From Ruegeria sp. HKCCD8929 (lineage in GTDB: Bacteria > Pseudomonadota > Alphaproteobacteria > Rhodobacterales > Rhodobacteraceae), in the NCBI RefSeq assembly GCF_013031405.1, contig NZ_WPZY01000012.1:1-64000 (forward strand): 64,000 nucleotides of DNA. Direction: 5' to 3'. Shown piece by piece: positions 17,131 through 26,505 of this stretch. Within the stretch, counting starts at the first letter, position 1. Every line of letters starts with the position of its first letter. Below the pieces are notes generated by a model. That model did not search any database, was not told the origin of the DNA, and saw only the letters and a list, made by a program, of their open reading frames with translations. The position numbers were made by a program, and so were the translations under genes.

Positions 17131-17837
17131 TGTCGTATCTAGAAATCGAGAACCTGTCGGCTTTCTATGGCAAGGCGCAGGCGTTGACCGACATCTCAGT
17201 CACAGTGCAACCGGGTGAGATCGTCGCCGTTGTTGGCCCAAATGGCGCGGGCAAGTCCACCTTGCTGGACAGCATTATGGGGTTGGTCAAGATTGAGGGC
17301 GACATCCGGTTGAGGGGGCATAGCCTTGCAGGGCGAACGCCATCGGAAATCGTGCGCCACGGCGTTGGTTATGCGCCCGAACGCTTCAATCTGTCTCCCT
17401 ATATGTCGGTGCGCGACAATCTGATGGTCGGCGCATATACGGCCCGCGAGGACATCCAGAGCAATCTGGACATGGTCCACAAGCTTTTCCCGCGTCTTGA
17501 GGAGCGGGAAGGCCAAGAGACCTCAACCCAGTCTGGCGGGGAAAGGCAGATGGTATCGTTCGGGCGAGCCCTGATGACCAGCCCCGAGCTTCTATTGGTA
17601 GATGAGCCAACCATCGGCCTGGCACCCAAAATATGTCAGGAAATCGCCGAGGTTGTCCGACAGCTGAACAAGGACTACGGCCTGACCGTTGTGATCACCG
17701 AGCAGAATGCCAATTTCGCTTTGTCGCTCGCCAGCCGGATCTATGTACTGGAATCGGGTCGGATGCAGACAATTGGTACGGCCGCCGAGCTTCGAAACGA
17801 TGAGAGACTGCTTGAGGCCTATTTCGGCGGTCACTAG
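17130..17837 (+). CDS. LivF-type ABC ATPase
   Basis: The protein has 235 residues. Walker A is GPNGAGKST, the signature is QSGGERQMVSFGRALM, and Walker B is LLLVDEPTIGLAP. It is the last gene of the importer and of the GntR-controlled block; the start shares its first base with the end of the previous stop. No terminator is obvious behind it. Confidence 0.93.
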   Translation: MSYLEIENLSAFYGKAQALTDISVTVQPGEIVAVVGPNGAGKSTLLDSIMGLVKIEGDIRLRGHSLAGRTPSEIVRHGVGYAPERFNLSPYMSVRDNLMVGAYTAREDIQSNLDMVHKLFPRLEEREGQETSTQSGGERQMVSFGRALMTSPELLLVDEPTIGLAPKICQEIAEVVRQLNKDYGLTVVITEQNANFALSLASRIYVLESGRMQTIGTAAELRNDERLLEAYFGGH

Positions 17838-18303
17838 ATACAGGCAGGGCATTGCCAACTTGTTGCGAGCGTCCGAATGCGGCTTGATCTGCTTCCGTCA
17901 GGCGTTAATTTCGGTGGCATAACCGTTCCATAGATCGGACGCATCGGATCTGGCATGCGGTAGGCAATCCAGTTCGCAGACGCAGCATGTCGGTCCAAGC
18001 GACTAGCGGACGGTGAGTCCAGGCGCAGCATGGCGTCCAGCGGCCCATAAGAGACATTCAACATCATCTCGCGATGCTGCGGTCGCAGCCCGCAAAGCCG
18101 TCATTCGCTGCGATGCTGAATTTACCAGATTTCCGAACTTACAGACTGCGGGACGAACCACGCACTCGACTTGTGAACTCGAACGTCCGGTGCTGGTTTC
18201 TCTATAAGCTGGCCGCACGGAGCGATTGATCAGTCTCGGAAATTGACAGGCTTGCGAATGCCTGCGACCTTGGGTTGAATTGATCAGAACAAGGTATTTT
18301 CCA
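17838..18303. other. Gene-free stretch between the microcompartment regulon and the unknown island
   Basis: Short frames here lack ribosome sites and protein-like composition. I see no tRNA, repeat or clear terminator. It probably holds the promoter of the large protein that follows. Confidence 0.5.
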
Positions 18304-21300
18304 ATGGGTCTGCGTGCGTTGCTGGGGCTGCCTCCCAAGCCCTCCAAGAAAAAGGCAAGTTCGGAAGACAAGGGAAAATCGCGAGATTACTCGGCAATCA
18401 AGCAAAAAGCCGATCAGGTGGCCGGCCTGGCGCAGTTTGATCTGTTGACGGAGGCGCAGCAAAAGACCTTTCGCATGGCGCGCGAAGAGGCCGACGGGCT
18501 GGTCGCGCATGAGGAATACAAGGCAGCTACCGATAGGCTGACCGCCGCCACAGCAGTCGTCGCCAATCAGATGAACGGGGCCCAGACCGCAAAAACGGCC
18601 GCCGAGCAGATCAGCCCGAAGGTCAGCGGCGTGCTGGATGGGGCGCAATTGCTGGGCGTGCCAAAGGATCACATGGGTGCCCTGCGCGAGCGGTACAACA
18701 AACTGATCAAGGAATCCGATCAGGATTGGCCCGCTGCGGCGGATGGGCTGAAAGCCCTGGCCCAAGACATATCCAACGATATGACGATCAAGGCTGCCAA
18801 GGCCGCTCGCGACCGGGTTTTGTCGGAAAAGGACAAGGTAGAGGCCGCCGCCACCGAAGCGCTGAAAGTCGAAACCGAGACGCCAGAGGTTTTGAAACAG
18901 AATCGGATCCTGGCGGACGCCTTGCCCAAGATCGGGTTCAATTCGGGCAAGCTGAACTACCTTGAGGCCGAGAAATACATCGACATCTGCAATGCCTGCA
19001 TCGTCAAGATCAACGCCGAAGCCCCGGGCATCGCCGCGGCCATCCAGATGCGCGACGAGGTGACGGCCAAACGGAAGACTATCGATGGCGACGTCAACCT
19101 GGCCCGCAAGACCTATGGCCTGACCAAGGATGCCAAAAGCCTGGTCGAGCAGTTCAAGAATACCGACCAGGCCTTTGAAGGGGCAATGGCGGACAGGGAG
19201 TACAAGGATGCCAAGACCTTGCTCAAAACGCTGGAAAGCCTCGCCAAGCGCGTTGTCGAGCTGCGCCCCGAGATGGAAGAGGACGAGCGGAAGAAGAAAA
19301 AGAAAAAGGACCTGCTATCTGATGTGCGCGCAGAAGAAAACGCCTTTGGGGCCGTGCCCAAGGCCACACCCGAGCTGGAACGTATCTGGGGACTGGCGCA
19401 GACTGAACTGGACGCGTTCTTCGATGCCTACAATGCCAACGAACTGGACACGGCCCACGCCTGTCTGGTCACCATCAAACAGCTGCACACGGAATTTGAC
19501 GAGGCCGCCGAGGATGCCGCCGACGAACTGGCCAAGGAACAGGAGGCCATCGACTATTGGAGCGATAATTGCGCCGACCGCTTTGAAGACTTGAAGAATA
19601 TTCTCGGGTCGCTGCCCGAGATGTCCTCGGCGATTGCAACGGCCGAGAAAACCTTTGACGAATTGAACAAGAACCTGTCGGATTGCGACTTTTCGACTGC
19701 TCTGTCTTTGGCAAAGAAGCTCAAGGTTGATCTGGACGCCGTGGATGACCTCAAGGACGAAAACGCCGAAGCAATTCAGCGGCGCAACGAGGGCTACGAA
19801 GAATACGCCAAGAACCAGGCCTTGTGGGACGAGGCGATGGACGTCAAACCGAACACGCCGGAAATGGCATTGCTCTTCAAAACCTTCACGGCCAACCACG
19901 ATGAATTCCACAAGTTGCGGCGCGAAGGCGATCCGATTGCCATCGATATGCTGCCGCAACTGATCGACGATGCCCAGGCGGTAATTGATGGCAAGGAAGA
20001 CAATGACGCGGGCGAGCTTGAGGGCGAATTGGCCGCCGAAGAAGCCCGCGACAAGGCAATTCCGGAATACAACAAGGCCAGGGACATTGCCAAAAAATAC
20101 GAACCCCGCAGCACGCTGGAACTGCGCGCGCTGACAAGGCTGGCGGAATCCTTCAACTGGGCGTTCAAGGCGGGACGCTTCATGGAATCGATTGAATATC
20201 TCAAGGGCATTCCGGACGCGGCCAAGGCCATCTATGACAAGGAAGATGAATGGAAAGCCGCCGCTGCGCAGGACAAGGACGCCTATGACAAGCGCTACAA
20301 GAAGGTCATCAAGGATTTCGACAAGGTTGTTCTGTATGAATGGGTGCTGCCCGGGCTTCAACAAGACATCGAAGCCGTCGAAGATCTGAAATCGGATGCG
20401 GACTCTGCCTATGGCAAGAAGGAAATCGGCAAGGCCAGCGGAATTCTGGATGACCTGGAAGAGGGCGTTGCCGATCTGGTGGCCCAGAAGTCCGCGCATG
20501 ACGCGGCCGTCGCCGATCGCCAGTGGGTCGAGGACAAGGTCAGGGACAAAGGCGGCGACCTGGACGCCGCCGTCGCAGGGTTTGCGCTGTTGCCGGAAAC
20601 CCAGGATATTCAGGCACGTCTGAAATATGCATCAAACGTGGTGAAAACCGCCTCGGATGAACTGAACTTTGCCGAGGCCCGCAGCCAATGGGTCGAAATC
20701 GAACGGCTGCTTATCCTCTGGAGTGGCAAAGAGGCTGATAACGACAACGCCTGGACGCCCGAGGCTGAAGAAGTTCACGACCGGTACTCGGCTCTGGAAG
20801 CGGATCTGAATATCGCCAACGAAGTGCGCGGGATCACACCGGATCTGCGGAAGGCGGTCGACGATTTTCAGAAAGTCGACGGCCAGTTCTGGAAGGCCTA
20901 TCGCGGACTGGATTGGCAGCGCGCCCTGGATTTGATGGACGAATACGAGCGTCTGGCCAAGCTGGTGGCCGCCGCAAAACCCGATTTCGACAAGGCCATG
21001 CTGGAAGCGCAACCGCGCGCCGACAAGGCCAAGCAGGATCTGACGGCTATCTCACCGGAAGACCTGAAATCGAAATCGACCGACGACAAGCTGCAATTGC
21101 TGGAAGACCTGCGCGCCACAGGTGCCAAGCTGGACAAGGACCAGCTCAAATTGCAGCGCAAGCTTTACGCGTCGCTCGATTATGATCCCGAGTTCAAGGA
21201 AGCGGACGAAGGCCGCCGATCCAAGCTGGTGGAGGATCTCAAATCCGACGAAGAGATCACCAAGGCCCGCGGTAAATGGGCGGAAATGACGGATGACGAC

Positions 21301-21762
21301 CGCATGAAGGTTTTGACCAAGGTGATGACGGCCGAGTGCAAGGTCTTTAACATCCCTGCACCTAAGATACGTCTGTTTTACGAACCGCCCGGCGATTACG
21401 GCTTCTTTGACCCCAGTGCCAAGACGCTGAACCTGAACACGCATGTCGATGCGGGCTGGCTGGATTACAAGGAAATTGTGAACACAGTGGTGCATGAAAA
21501 CATGCACAACTACCAGTTCACCCTAGTTGAGCGGCTCAAGGAGGGTATCATCACCAAGGATGACCCGGAATATACCCAAGCGTTGATATTCGCGGCAAAC
21601 TTCGACGGCTATGTCCCGCCGAGCGAAGAACTGGATGATGACGAAAAAGACACCAACCCTTACAAAACGCAGCCGGTCGAAGCGCATGCTTGGGACAGCG
21701 GCGATGGTGTCTCTGCCGATCTGGTGGCCGAAGAAGAGCCGCCCAAAGGCGTAACACTGTAA
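18304..21762 (+). CDS. Giant helical protein with C-terminal zincin-like (HExxH) domain, function unknown
   Basis: The protein has 1152 residues counted from the ATG at 18304. No known family is recognised for most of it. Residues about 30-1000 are rich in Asp, Glu, Lys and Ala, with repeated helical units carrying patterns such as ALAKxxEL and LKxDLDAVDDL, so extended helical bundles or coiled coils are likely. The C-terminal 130 residues look like a metalloprotease: H1064-E1065-N-M-H1068 fits HExxH, and Glu1126 in PVEAHAWDSG is a candidate third zinc ligand. There is no signal peptide or membrane segment. It may be co-transcribed with the next gene. It could be an effector or toxin, or a structural scaffold. 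Confidence 0.75.
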   Translation: MGLRALLGLPPKPSKKKASSEDKGKSRDYSAIKQKADQVAGLAQFDLLTEAQQKTFRMAREEADGLVAHEEYKAATDRLTAATAVVANQMNGAQTAKTAAEQISPKVSGVLDGAQLLGVPKDHMGALRERYNKLIKESDQDWPAAADGLKALAQDISNDMTIKAAKAARDRVLSEKDKVEAAATEALKVETETPEVLKQNRILADALPKIGFNSGKLNYLEAEKYIDICNACIVKINAEAPGIAAAIQMRDEVTAKRKTIDGDVNLARKTYGLTKDAKSLVEQFKNTDQAFEGAMADREYKDAKTLLKTLESLAKRVVELRPEMEEDERKKKKKKDLLSDVRAEENAFGAVPKATPELERIWGLAQTELDAFFDAYNANELDTAHACLVTIKQLHTEFDEAAEDAADELAKEQEAIDYWSDNCADRFEDLKNILGSLPEMSSAIATAEKTFDELNKNLSDCDFSTALSLAKKLKVDLDAVDDLKDENAEAIQRRNEGYEEYAKNQALWDEAMDVKPNTPEMALLFKTFTANHDEFHKLRREGDPIAIDMLPQLIDDAQAVIDGKEDNDAGELEGELAAEEARDKAIPEYNKARDIAKKYEPRSTLELRALTRLAESFNWAFKAGRFMESIEYLKGIPDAAKAIYDKEDEWKAAAAQDKDAYDKRYKKVIKDFDKVVLYEWVLPGLQQDIEAVEDLKSDADSAYGKKEIGKASGILDDLEEGVADLVAQKSAHDAAVADRQWVEDKVRDKGGDLDAAVAGFALLPETQDIQARLKYASNVVKTASDELNFAEARSQWVEIERLLILWSGKEADNDNAWTPEAEEVHDRYSALEADLNIANEVRGITPDLRKAVDDFQKVDGQFWKAYRGLDWQRALDLMDEYERLAKLVAAAKPDFDKAMLEAQPRADKAKQDLTAISPEDLKSKSTDDKLQLLEDLRATGAKLDKDQLKLQRKLYASLDYDPEFKEADEGRRSKLVEDLKSDEEITKARGKWAEMTDDDRMKVLTKVMTAECKVFNIPAPKIRLFYEPPGDYGFFDPSAKTLNLNTHVDAGWLDYKEIVNTVVHENMHNYQFTLVERLKEGIITKDDPEYTQALIFAANFDGYVPPSEELDDDEKDTNPYKTQPVEAHAWDSGDGVSADLVAEEEPPKGVTL

Positions 21763-21784
21763 TTCTGGCGAAAGGACACCTGGC

Positions 21785-22231
21785 ATGGCCCAAACTGTAC
21801 CCCTGAGGATCGTCTACGTATTCGAGGACGGCGCCGAATCCGACATGGCTCTGGGCACGATTTCGCGCGAAGGCGTTTTGGAAACGACCAAAATCGCTGA
21901 CGGTCAGGAAAAGGCTGTCGAGACGCTTGTTTCTGAACTCAACGCCTCGGATCGCGTCTTCCTTCGCGAAATGGTCACCTCACCACGCACCGGGATGGGC
22001 AGCATGGCCAAAATCCCGGTCGAGCGCGGCACGCCGGGCTTTCTGGCGGCCCTGCAGGAAACCGCCAAACGGTTCTACAAACTGGAGCTGCGATTCGATC
22101 CCAAGGCGTTTGATGGCGGCACGACCATTCAGGCCGGAGGCGGCGAATCCGCAGAAGACGCGCTGGACGAAAAAATTTCGGAGCCGGATATGACGCCCCG
22201 GGAAAACGCCAAACCGGGGATAGACGTCTAG
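21785..22231 (+). CDS. Conserved-looking hypothetical protein downstream of the giant zincin protein
   Basis: The protein has 148 residues and starts 22 bp after the giant gene, behind a GAAAGGA site. The first 110 residues look folded (VPLRIVYVFEDGAESDMALG, then FLAALQETAKRFYKLELRFD). The last 35 are acidic and probably disordered. I recognise no family. Proximity and shared direction suggest it works with the giant protein, perhaps as a partner, chaperone or immunity factor; this is inference only. A terminator follows it. Confidence 0.65.
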   Translation: MAQTVPLRIVYVFEDGAESDMALGTISREGVLETTKIADGQEKAVETLVSELNASDRVFLREMVTSPRTGMGSMAKIPVERGTPGFLAALQETAKRFYKLELRFDPKAFDGGTTIQAGGGESAEDALDEKISEPDMTPRENAKPGIDV

Positions 22232-22246
22232 GCCCGGAAAAGAATA

Positions 22247-22270
22247 GGGGCGCCAATCGGCGCCCTTTTT
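22247..22270 (+). terminator. Rho-independent terminator after the island operon
   Basis: GGGCGCC and GGCGCCC arms with an AATC loop are followed by TTTTT. It ends the plus-strand pair before the convergent acidic protein. Confidence 0.8.
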
Positions 22271-22291
22271 GCGCGTGCTCTACAGCTCAGC

Positions 22292-23434
22292 TCAGCGACC
22301 CAGTGCTGTTGCGATCTCGGAGAGCTTCGCCCGGATCGGTGCCGCAATCGAGACGTCCGGCAGAATGTCGTTTCCATCCAGCTCCGCCAGGATCGGATCG
22401 CTGTCAACATGCTTGTTGAACCTCTTGATCATGTCGTGCGCCGCGTCGACCTGGGCTTTCCGATCTGACTCGTCCGCGTTCAGGACCTCGTCCAGCTGTT
22501 CATGCAGATTTTCGTTGAACGTCGCCAGGCTCTTGTCCAGTTGGCTGAGTGCGGCTGACACCGCGCCCGCAGCTTCCGGCATGTCGGAATATTCGGATTC
22601 GATGTGCTTTTTCAAACGGTCAAGATCGGCAAATGCCTTAGTCCGCGTTTCCGGCCATTCCAGCCGGACCTTGCCCAGTTTGACCAGTGAAACCGGCCCA
22701 GCTTCTTCTTGTTCCCCCTCATCCGCGGCATGTTGCTGTTCCGTGGCGTCTTCATCCGCAGCTTCGTCCTGAGCCTGCGGGGCGGTCTCGGCTTTTTGCG
22801 CGGCTGCCGCTATCTTGCCCAGCAGTTCGGTCAGCTGACCCAGCCGTTTCTTGGCAGTTTCGCTGTCATTTGCTGCACCTGCCGTCTTGATGGCCGCCAT
22901 CAGTTTCTGGATCGGCTCCTGTGCCTTTGCGTTCTGGCCTAGCGCCGTGGCAATACGCGGCGCCAATTTTTTCAGCACGGCGTCGAGCTTGCCAGACAGT
23001 TCGGCACTTTCATCCTGATCGTCATGTTGGGGTTCGTCCTGTGCCTGATCCTGGGGTGCCGCCTCGGCCTTGTCTTCGTCCTCATCGCCTTCCAGGACAC
23101 TGCCGCTGGTGTCCATTAGCTGGACTTTCATCATGTCACCGGTGGCCAGTTTGAGGAATGCCTTCAGGCGTTTGGCCGCACCCGGCGGCGGATCTTCCAA
23201 GCAGGTCAGCATCACCAGCTTGCCCTTGCTTTCAACGGTGCCGCAGGCCACCTTGGCCGAGCCACCCAGTTTCTTGGCCTTTTTCATCAGGATCTCGGGG
23301 GCCTTGATCCGGTCGATGACCAGCGCGCATTCCTCGGGTTTGGTTGCGATGCAGACGCCGAAATTCAGCGCCTTCTTTCGGGACGCCGCCAGTTGCGCCT
23401 TCAGGCTGTCCTTGTCTGCAGCACTCATCGGCAT
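22292..23434 (-). CDS. Acidic two-part hypothetical protein, convergent with the giant zincin operon
   Basis: The protein has 380 residues. Residues about 20-95 form a compact cysteine-containing domain (KALNFGVCIATKPEECALVIDRIK, then VACGTVESKGKLVMLTC). This resembles small unnamed domains that I associate with bacterial effector-like gene groups, but I cannot name a family. It is followed by an acidic Glu/Asp/Gln-rich linker (about 110-145), helical segments and a second acidic linker. An AAGGAA site precedes the ATG; a Met two codons later is an alternative. It shares helical, acidic composition with the giant protein. Confidence 0.65.
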   Translation of the reverse strand: MPMSAADKDSLKAQLAASRKKALNFGVCIATKPEECALVIDRIKAPEILMKKAKKLGGSAKVACGTVESKGKLVMLTCLEDPPPGAAKRLKAFLKLATGDMMKVQLMDTSGSVLEGDEDEDKAEAAPQDQAQDEPQHDDQDESAELSGKLDAVLKKLAPRIATALGQNAKAQEPIQKLMAAIKTAGAANDSETAKKRLGQLTELLGKIAAAAQKAETAPQAQDEAADEDATEQQHAADEGEQEEAGPVSLVKLGKVRLEWPETRTKAFADLDRLKKHIESEYSDMPEAAGAVSAALSQLDKSLATFNENLHEQLDEVLNADESDRKAQVDAAHDMIKRFNKHVDSDPILAELDGNDILPDVSIAAPIRAKLSEIATALGR

Positions 23435-23572
23435 CTTTGAAATTCCTTCTGCAATCTATGGTCACACTGTGCCGCGAAAACTGGAGTCACTCAATATAGT
23501 GTCCGTCGTCAGATGATTTAGGACAGGGCGACTTGATCTGTAGCGGAGGCCCTGGCTCGTTGTGTTTTCAAT

Positions 23573-24064
23573 CTATGCCGCGGTCTGTCGGTGCAGCAAG
23601 CGGCGTTTCTCGATGGTCTGTCGCTTGATCTCCTTTCGTCGTCTGAGGATAGAAACTGCCCTGCCGAAGTAGACATCGGCTGGTGTCAGATTGCCGAGGC
23701 TTTCGTGATAGCGGCGGTGATTGTAGTGGTCGACGAAGGCTCTGATCGCTTCTTCAAGAGCGCCCGGCAGGTAGTAGTTCTCCAACAGGATACGGTTCTT
23801 GAGCGTCTGGTGTCATCGCTCGATCTTGCCCTTGGTCTGCGGATGATTTGGTGCCCCTCGAACATGGTCCATACCCTGATCTTCGAGCCAGTCCGCCAAG
23901 TCGCCAGAGATGTATGATGAGCCGTTATCGCTGAGCAGCTTCAGCTTGTGCTGGACGGTCGCAGACGAACAGCCTGATGCCTCCAGCGCCAATTCCAGCG
24001 TGTCGGTGACGTCACCGGCCTTCATCGTCGTGCAAAGTTTCCACGCCACTGTGGGGTTGTCCAC
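23573..24064 (-). pseudogene. Remnant of an IS3-type DDE transposase
   Basis: The frame encodes the second half of an integrase core: VAWKLCTTMKAGDVTDTLELAL, then LLSDNGSSYISGDLADWL with the second catalytic Asp, GAPNHPQTKGKIER with the catalytic Glu, and NYYLPGALEEAIRAFVDHYNHRRYHESL. A TGA at 23813-23815 falls exactly where family members have Trp (ER-W-HQT), so one base change stopped it. The first catalytic Asp and everything before it are missing. It marks a decayed insertion at the edge of the unknown island. Confidence 0.8.
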
Positions 24065-24524
24065 TCGATGAGTGAGAAGGAGTGCGTGCCGAACTTCAAC
24101 TGTAAAACACCAACTGGTTCCCAGCCCAGTGTCATAGCGGCTTCTGTGAAAGCGGCTCGCTGATGTGGGTTTCGCAGGGTTTCGTATGAGTCGCCATCTT
24201 TTTTGCTGCCATGCGGCCCGGGTCTTCCCTGAATCACGGCTTTTAAGGGGGCGGATCGGGCTTTAACCGGTCGGCAGCTTGGGTGGAGTGCATAGATTCC
24301 TCACTGCAGTCGCCGTCATGTCTTTCACTGTGGTAGTGTTTTCGATCAACTGCGCGAACCCGGGCTTTGTACAAATCGGACAGTCCACGTCCGAAGCCAT
24401 GTACAAAACCGACACTGCTTTCCGGTCGCCGCGTATTCGCCGCGCTTGAACCTTTTGGCCGCAACGCATAGGTTCCCGCCAAATTTGTGGGTCAGGCCCG
24501 CTCTCATGAACAAAGGAATATACC
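24065..24524. other. Gene-free stretch upstream of yajC
   Basis: The part next to the transposase remnant has no recognisable IS sequence or terminal repeat. The part before 24525 presumably holds the yajC promoter. Small frames here look like noise. Confidence 0.45.
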
Positions 24525-24809
24525 ATGGAAGGTGGCGCCATCGCCCAGTTTCTCCCGCTCATTCTGATCTTCGCGATCATGTATTTCCTGCTGATCCGTC
24601 CGCAGCAGAAGAAGATGAAAGAGCATCAGGCCATGGTCAATCAGCTGCGCCGGGGCGATCAGGTGGTCACGCAGGGCGGTCTGATCGGCAAGGTCGCCAA
24701 GGTCAAGGAAGATGGTGAACTCGAGGTCGAGATCGCCGAAGGTGTCAAGGTGCGCGTGGTCAAGGCGACCATTGCCCAGGTTCTGAACAAGACCGAACCG
24801 GCGAAGTAA
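24525..24809 (+). CDS. yajC: Preprotein translocase accessory subunit YajC
   Basis: The protein has 94 residues with one N-terminal membrane segment (FLPLILIFAIMYFLLIRPQQKK), the diagnostic RPQQKK turn and a small cytoplasmic domain (GDQVVTQGGLIGKVAKV). YajC joins SecDF at the Sec translocon. It precedes secD and secF in the usual order. Confidence 0.96.
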   Translation: MEGGAIAQFLPLILIFAIMYFLLIRPQQKKMKEHQAMVNQLRRGDQVVTQGGLIGKVAKVKEDGELEVEIAEGVKVRVVKATIAQVLNKTEPAK

Positions 24810-24842
24810 CTTCGCGCCACAACATCTTGAAAAGGCAGGGTA

Positions 24843-26504
24843 ATGCTGCAAATTGATACCTGGAAGCGGGTTCTGATCTGGCTGGTCTGTGCGGTCGGTC
24901 TGCTGATGGCCCTGCCAAACGCGTTCTATACCCGCGTCGAACAATCCAACGACGCGCTGGCCGCGATCGAGCTGGGTGCGACCGGCGCCGAGCTGCAGGC
25001 GCAGGCCGATCAGTGGCCCGGCTGGATGCCGTCTTCGCTGGTCAATCTCGGGCTCGATCTGCGCGGCGGCGCGCATCTGCTGGCCGAGGTCAAGGTCGAG
25101 GATGTCTACGAGTCCCGGATGGAGGCGATGTGGCCGGAAATCCGCGACACCCTGCGCGGCGAGCGCACCACCATCGGCACCATCCGCAAACAGCCCTCTG
25201 CCCCGGATGAGATTCGCATCAAGATCAGCCAACCTGAAGGCATGTCCCGCGCGCTGGAAGTGGTACGAGGTCTGGCCCGTCCGATCCAGTCGCTGACCGA
25301 TGCCGGCGCCATGGATATCGAGGTCCGGGCCGAGGGTGACGTCGTAGTGGTGACGCTGTCGGAGGCCGAGAAACTCGCCTCGGATGACCGCACCGTCCGG
25401 CAGGCGCTGGAAATCGTGCGCCGCCGGATCGACGAAGTCGGCACCCGCGAGCCTACCATCCAGCGTCAGGGCGCAGACCGCATCCTGATCCAGGTGCCGG
25501 GCATCGGCAGCGCGTCGGAACTGAAAGAGATCATCGGCACTACAGCGCAGCTGACCTTCAACCCAGTTGTCTCGCGTGGGACCGATCCGGACGCCACCGT
25601 CGGTGTGGGTGAAAAGCTCGTTCCCTCAATCGATGAAGAGGGGGTTTACTACATTATCGAGGCCGCCCCGGTTGTCACCGGTGAGGAACTGGTCGACGCG
25701 CAGCCTTCGTTCGATCAGAACGGGCGGCCCGCCGTGAACTTCCGCTTCAACACCACGGGTGCGCGCAAGTTCGGTGACTACACCCGCGAAAATATCGGTG
25801 CCCCCTTCGCCATCGTGCTGGATGACGAGGTGATCTCGGCCCCGGTGATCCAGAGCCACATTCCCGGCGGTTCAGGCATCATCACCGGGCGCTTTACGGT
25901 CGAGGAAAGCACCAATCTGGCCGTGCTGTTGCGCGCGGGGGCGTTGCCCGCCGGACTGGAATTCCTTGAAGAGCGCACCATCGGGCCCGAGCTGGGTCAG
26001 GACAGTATCGACGCAGGCAAGGTGGCAACCATCGTGGCCTTTGCCGCGGTACTTGTGTTCATGGGGCTCAGCTATGGCCTGTTCGGCCTCTTCGCCAATG
26101 TCGCGTTGATCATCAACGTGGGACTGATCTTTGGCCTTCTATCGATCATCGGAGCCACTCTGACCTTGCCGGGCATCGCCGGGATCGTGCTGACCGTCGG
26201 CATGGCGGTGGACGCCAACGTGCTGATTTTCGAGCGTATCCGCGAGGAACTGAAGACCGCGCGCGGCCCGTCGCGTGCTATTGAGCTGGGCTATGAAAAG
26301 GCGCTTTCGGCCATTCTGGACGCCAACATCACCACCTTTATCACGGCGGTGATCCTGTTTGCCATGGGCTCGGGGCCCGTCCGGGGTTTTGCCATCACGC
26401 TGGGGCTGGGCATCCTCACCTCGGTCTTCACCGCGATCTTCGTGACGCGGCTGATGATCGTGATGTGGTTCGAACGCCGCCGTCCCAAAACGATCGAGGT
26501 ATGA
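24843..26504 (+). CDS. secD: Protein translocase subunit SecD
   Basis: The protein has 553 residues. An N-terminal membrane segment is followed by a large periplasmic domain (LGLDLRGGAHLLAEV, the hallmark of SecD) and then membrane segments 2-6. The conserved GMAVDANVLIFERIREEL helix of the RND-like proton pathway is present. SecD pulls translocating proteins into the periplasm using the proton gradient. The gene lies 33 bp after yajC and 1 bp before secF. Confidence 0.97.
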   Translation: MLQIDTWKRVLIWLVCAVGLLMALPNAFYTRVEQSNDALAAIELGATGAELQAQADQWPGWMPSSLVNLGLDLRGGAHLLAEVKVEDVYESRMEAMWPEIRDTLRGERTTIGTIRKQPSAPDEIRIKISQPEGMSRALEVVRGLARPIQSLTDAGAMDIEVRAEGDVVVVTLSEAEKLASDDRTVRQALEIVRRRIDEVGTREPTIQRQGADRILIQVPGIGSASELKEIIGTTAQLTFNPVVSRGTDPDATVGVGEKLVPSIDEEGVYYIIEAAPVVTGEELVDAQPSFDQNGRPAVNFRFNTTGARKFGDYTRENIGAPFAIVLDDEVISAPVIQSHIPGGSGIITGRFTVEESTNLAVLLRAGALPAGLEFLEERTIGPELGQDSIDAGKVATIVAFAAVLVFMGLSYGLFGLFANVALIINVGLIFGLLSIIGATLTLPGIAGIVLTVGMAVDANVLIFERIREELKTARGPSRAIELGYEKALSAILDANITTFITAVILFAMGSGPVRGFAITLGLGILTSVFTAIFVTRLMIVMWFERRRPKTIEV

Positions 26505-26505
26505 A

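Noticed and set aside
19315-20499. A 394-residue open frame antisense to the giant helical protein
   Set aside because: The plus-strand reading has consistent helical protein composition over 1152 residues, and the antisense frame does not.
18304-23434. Assignment of the island to an extracellular contractile injection system
   Set aside because: The zincin tail is reminiscent of proteins found near such systems, but no sheath, tube, baseplate or AAA-ATPase gene is in the window.
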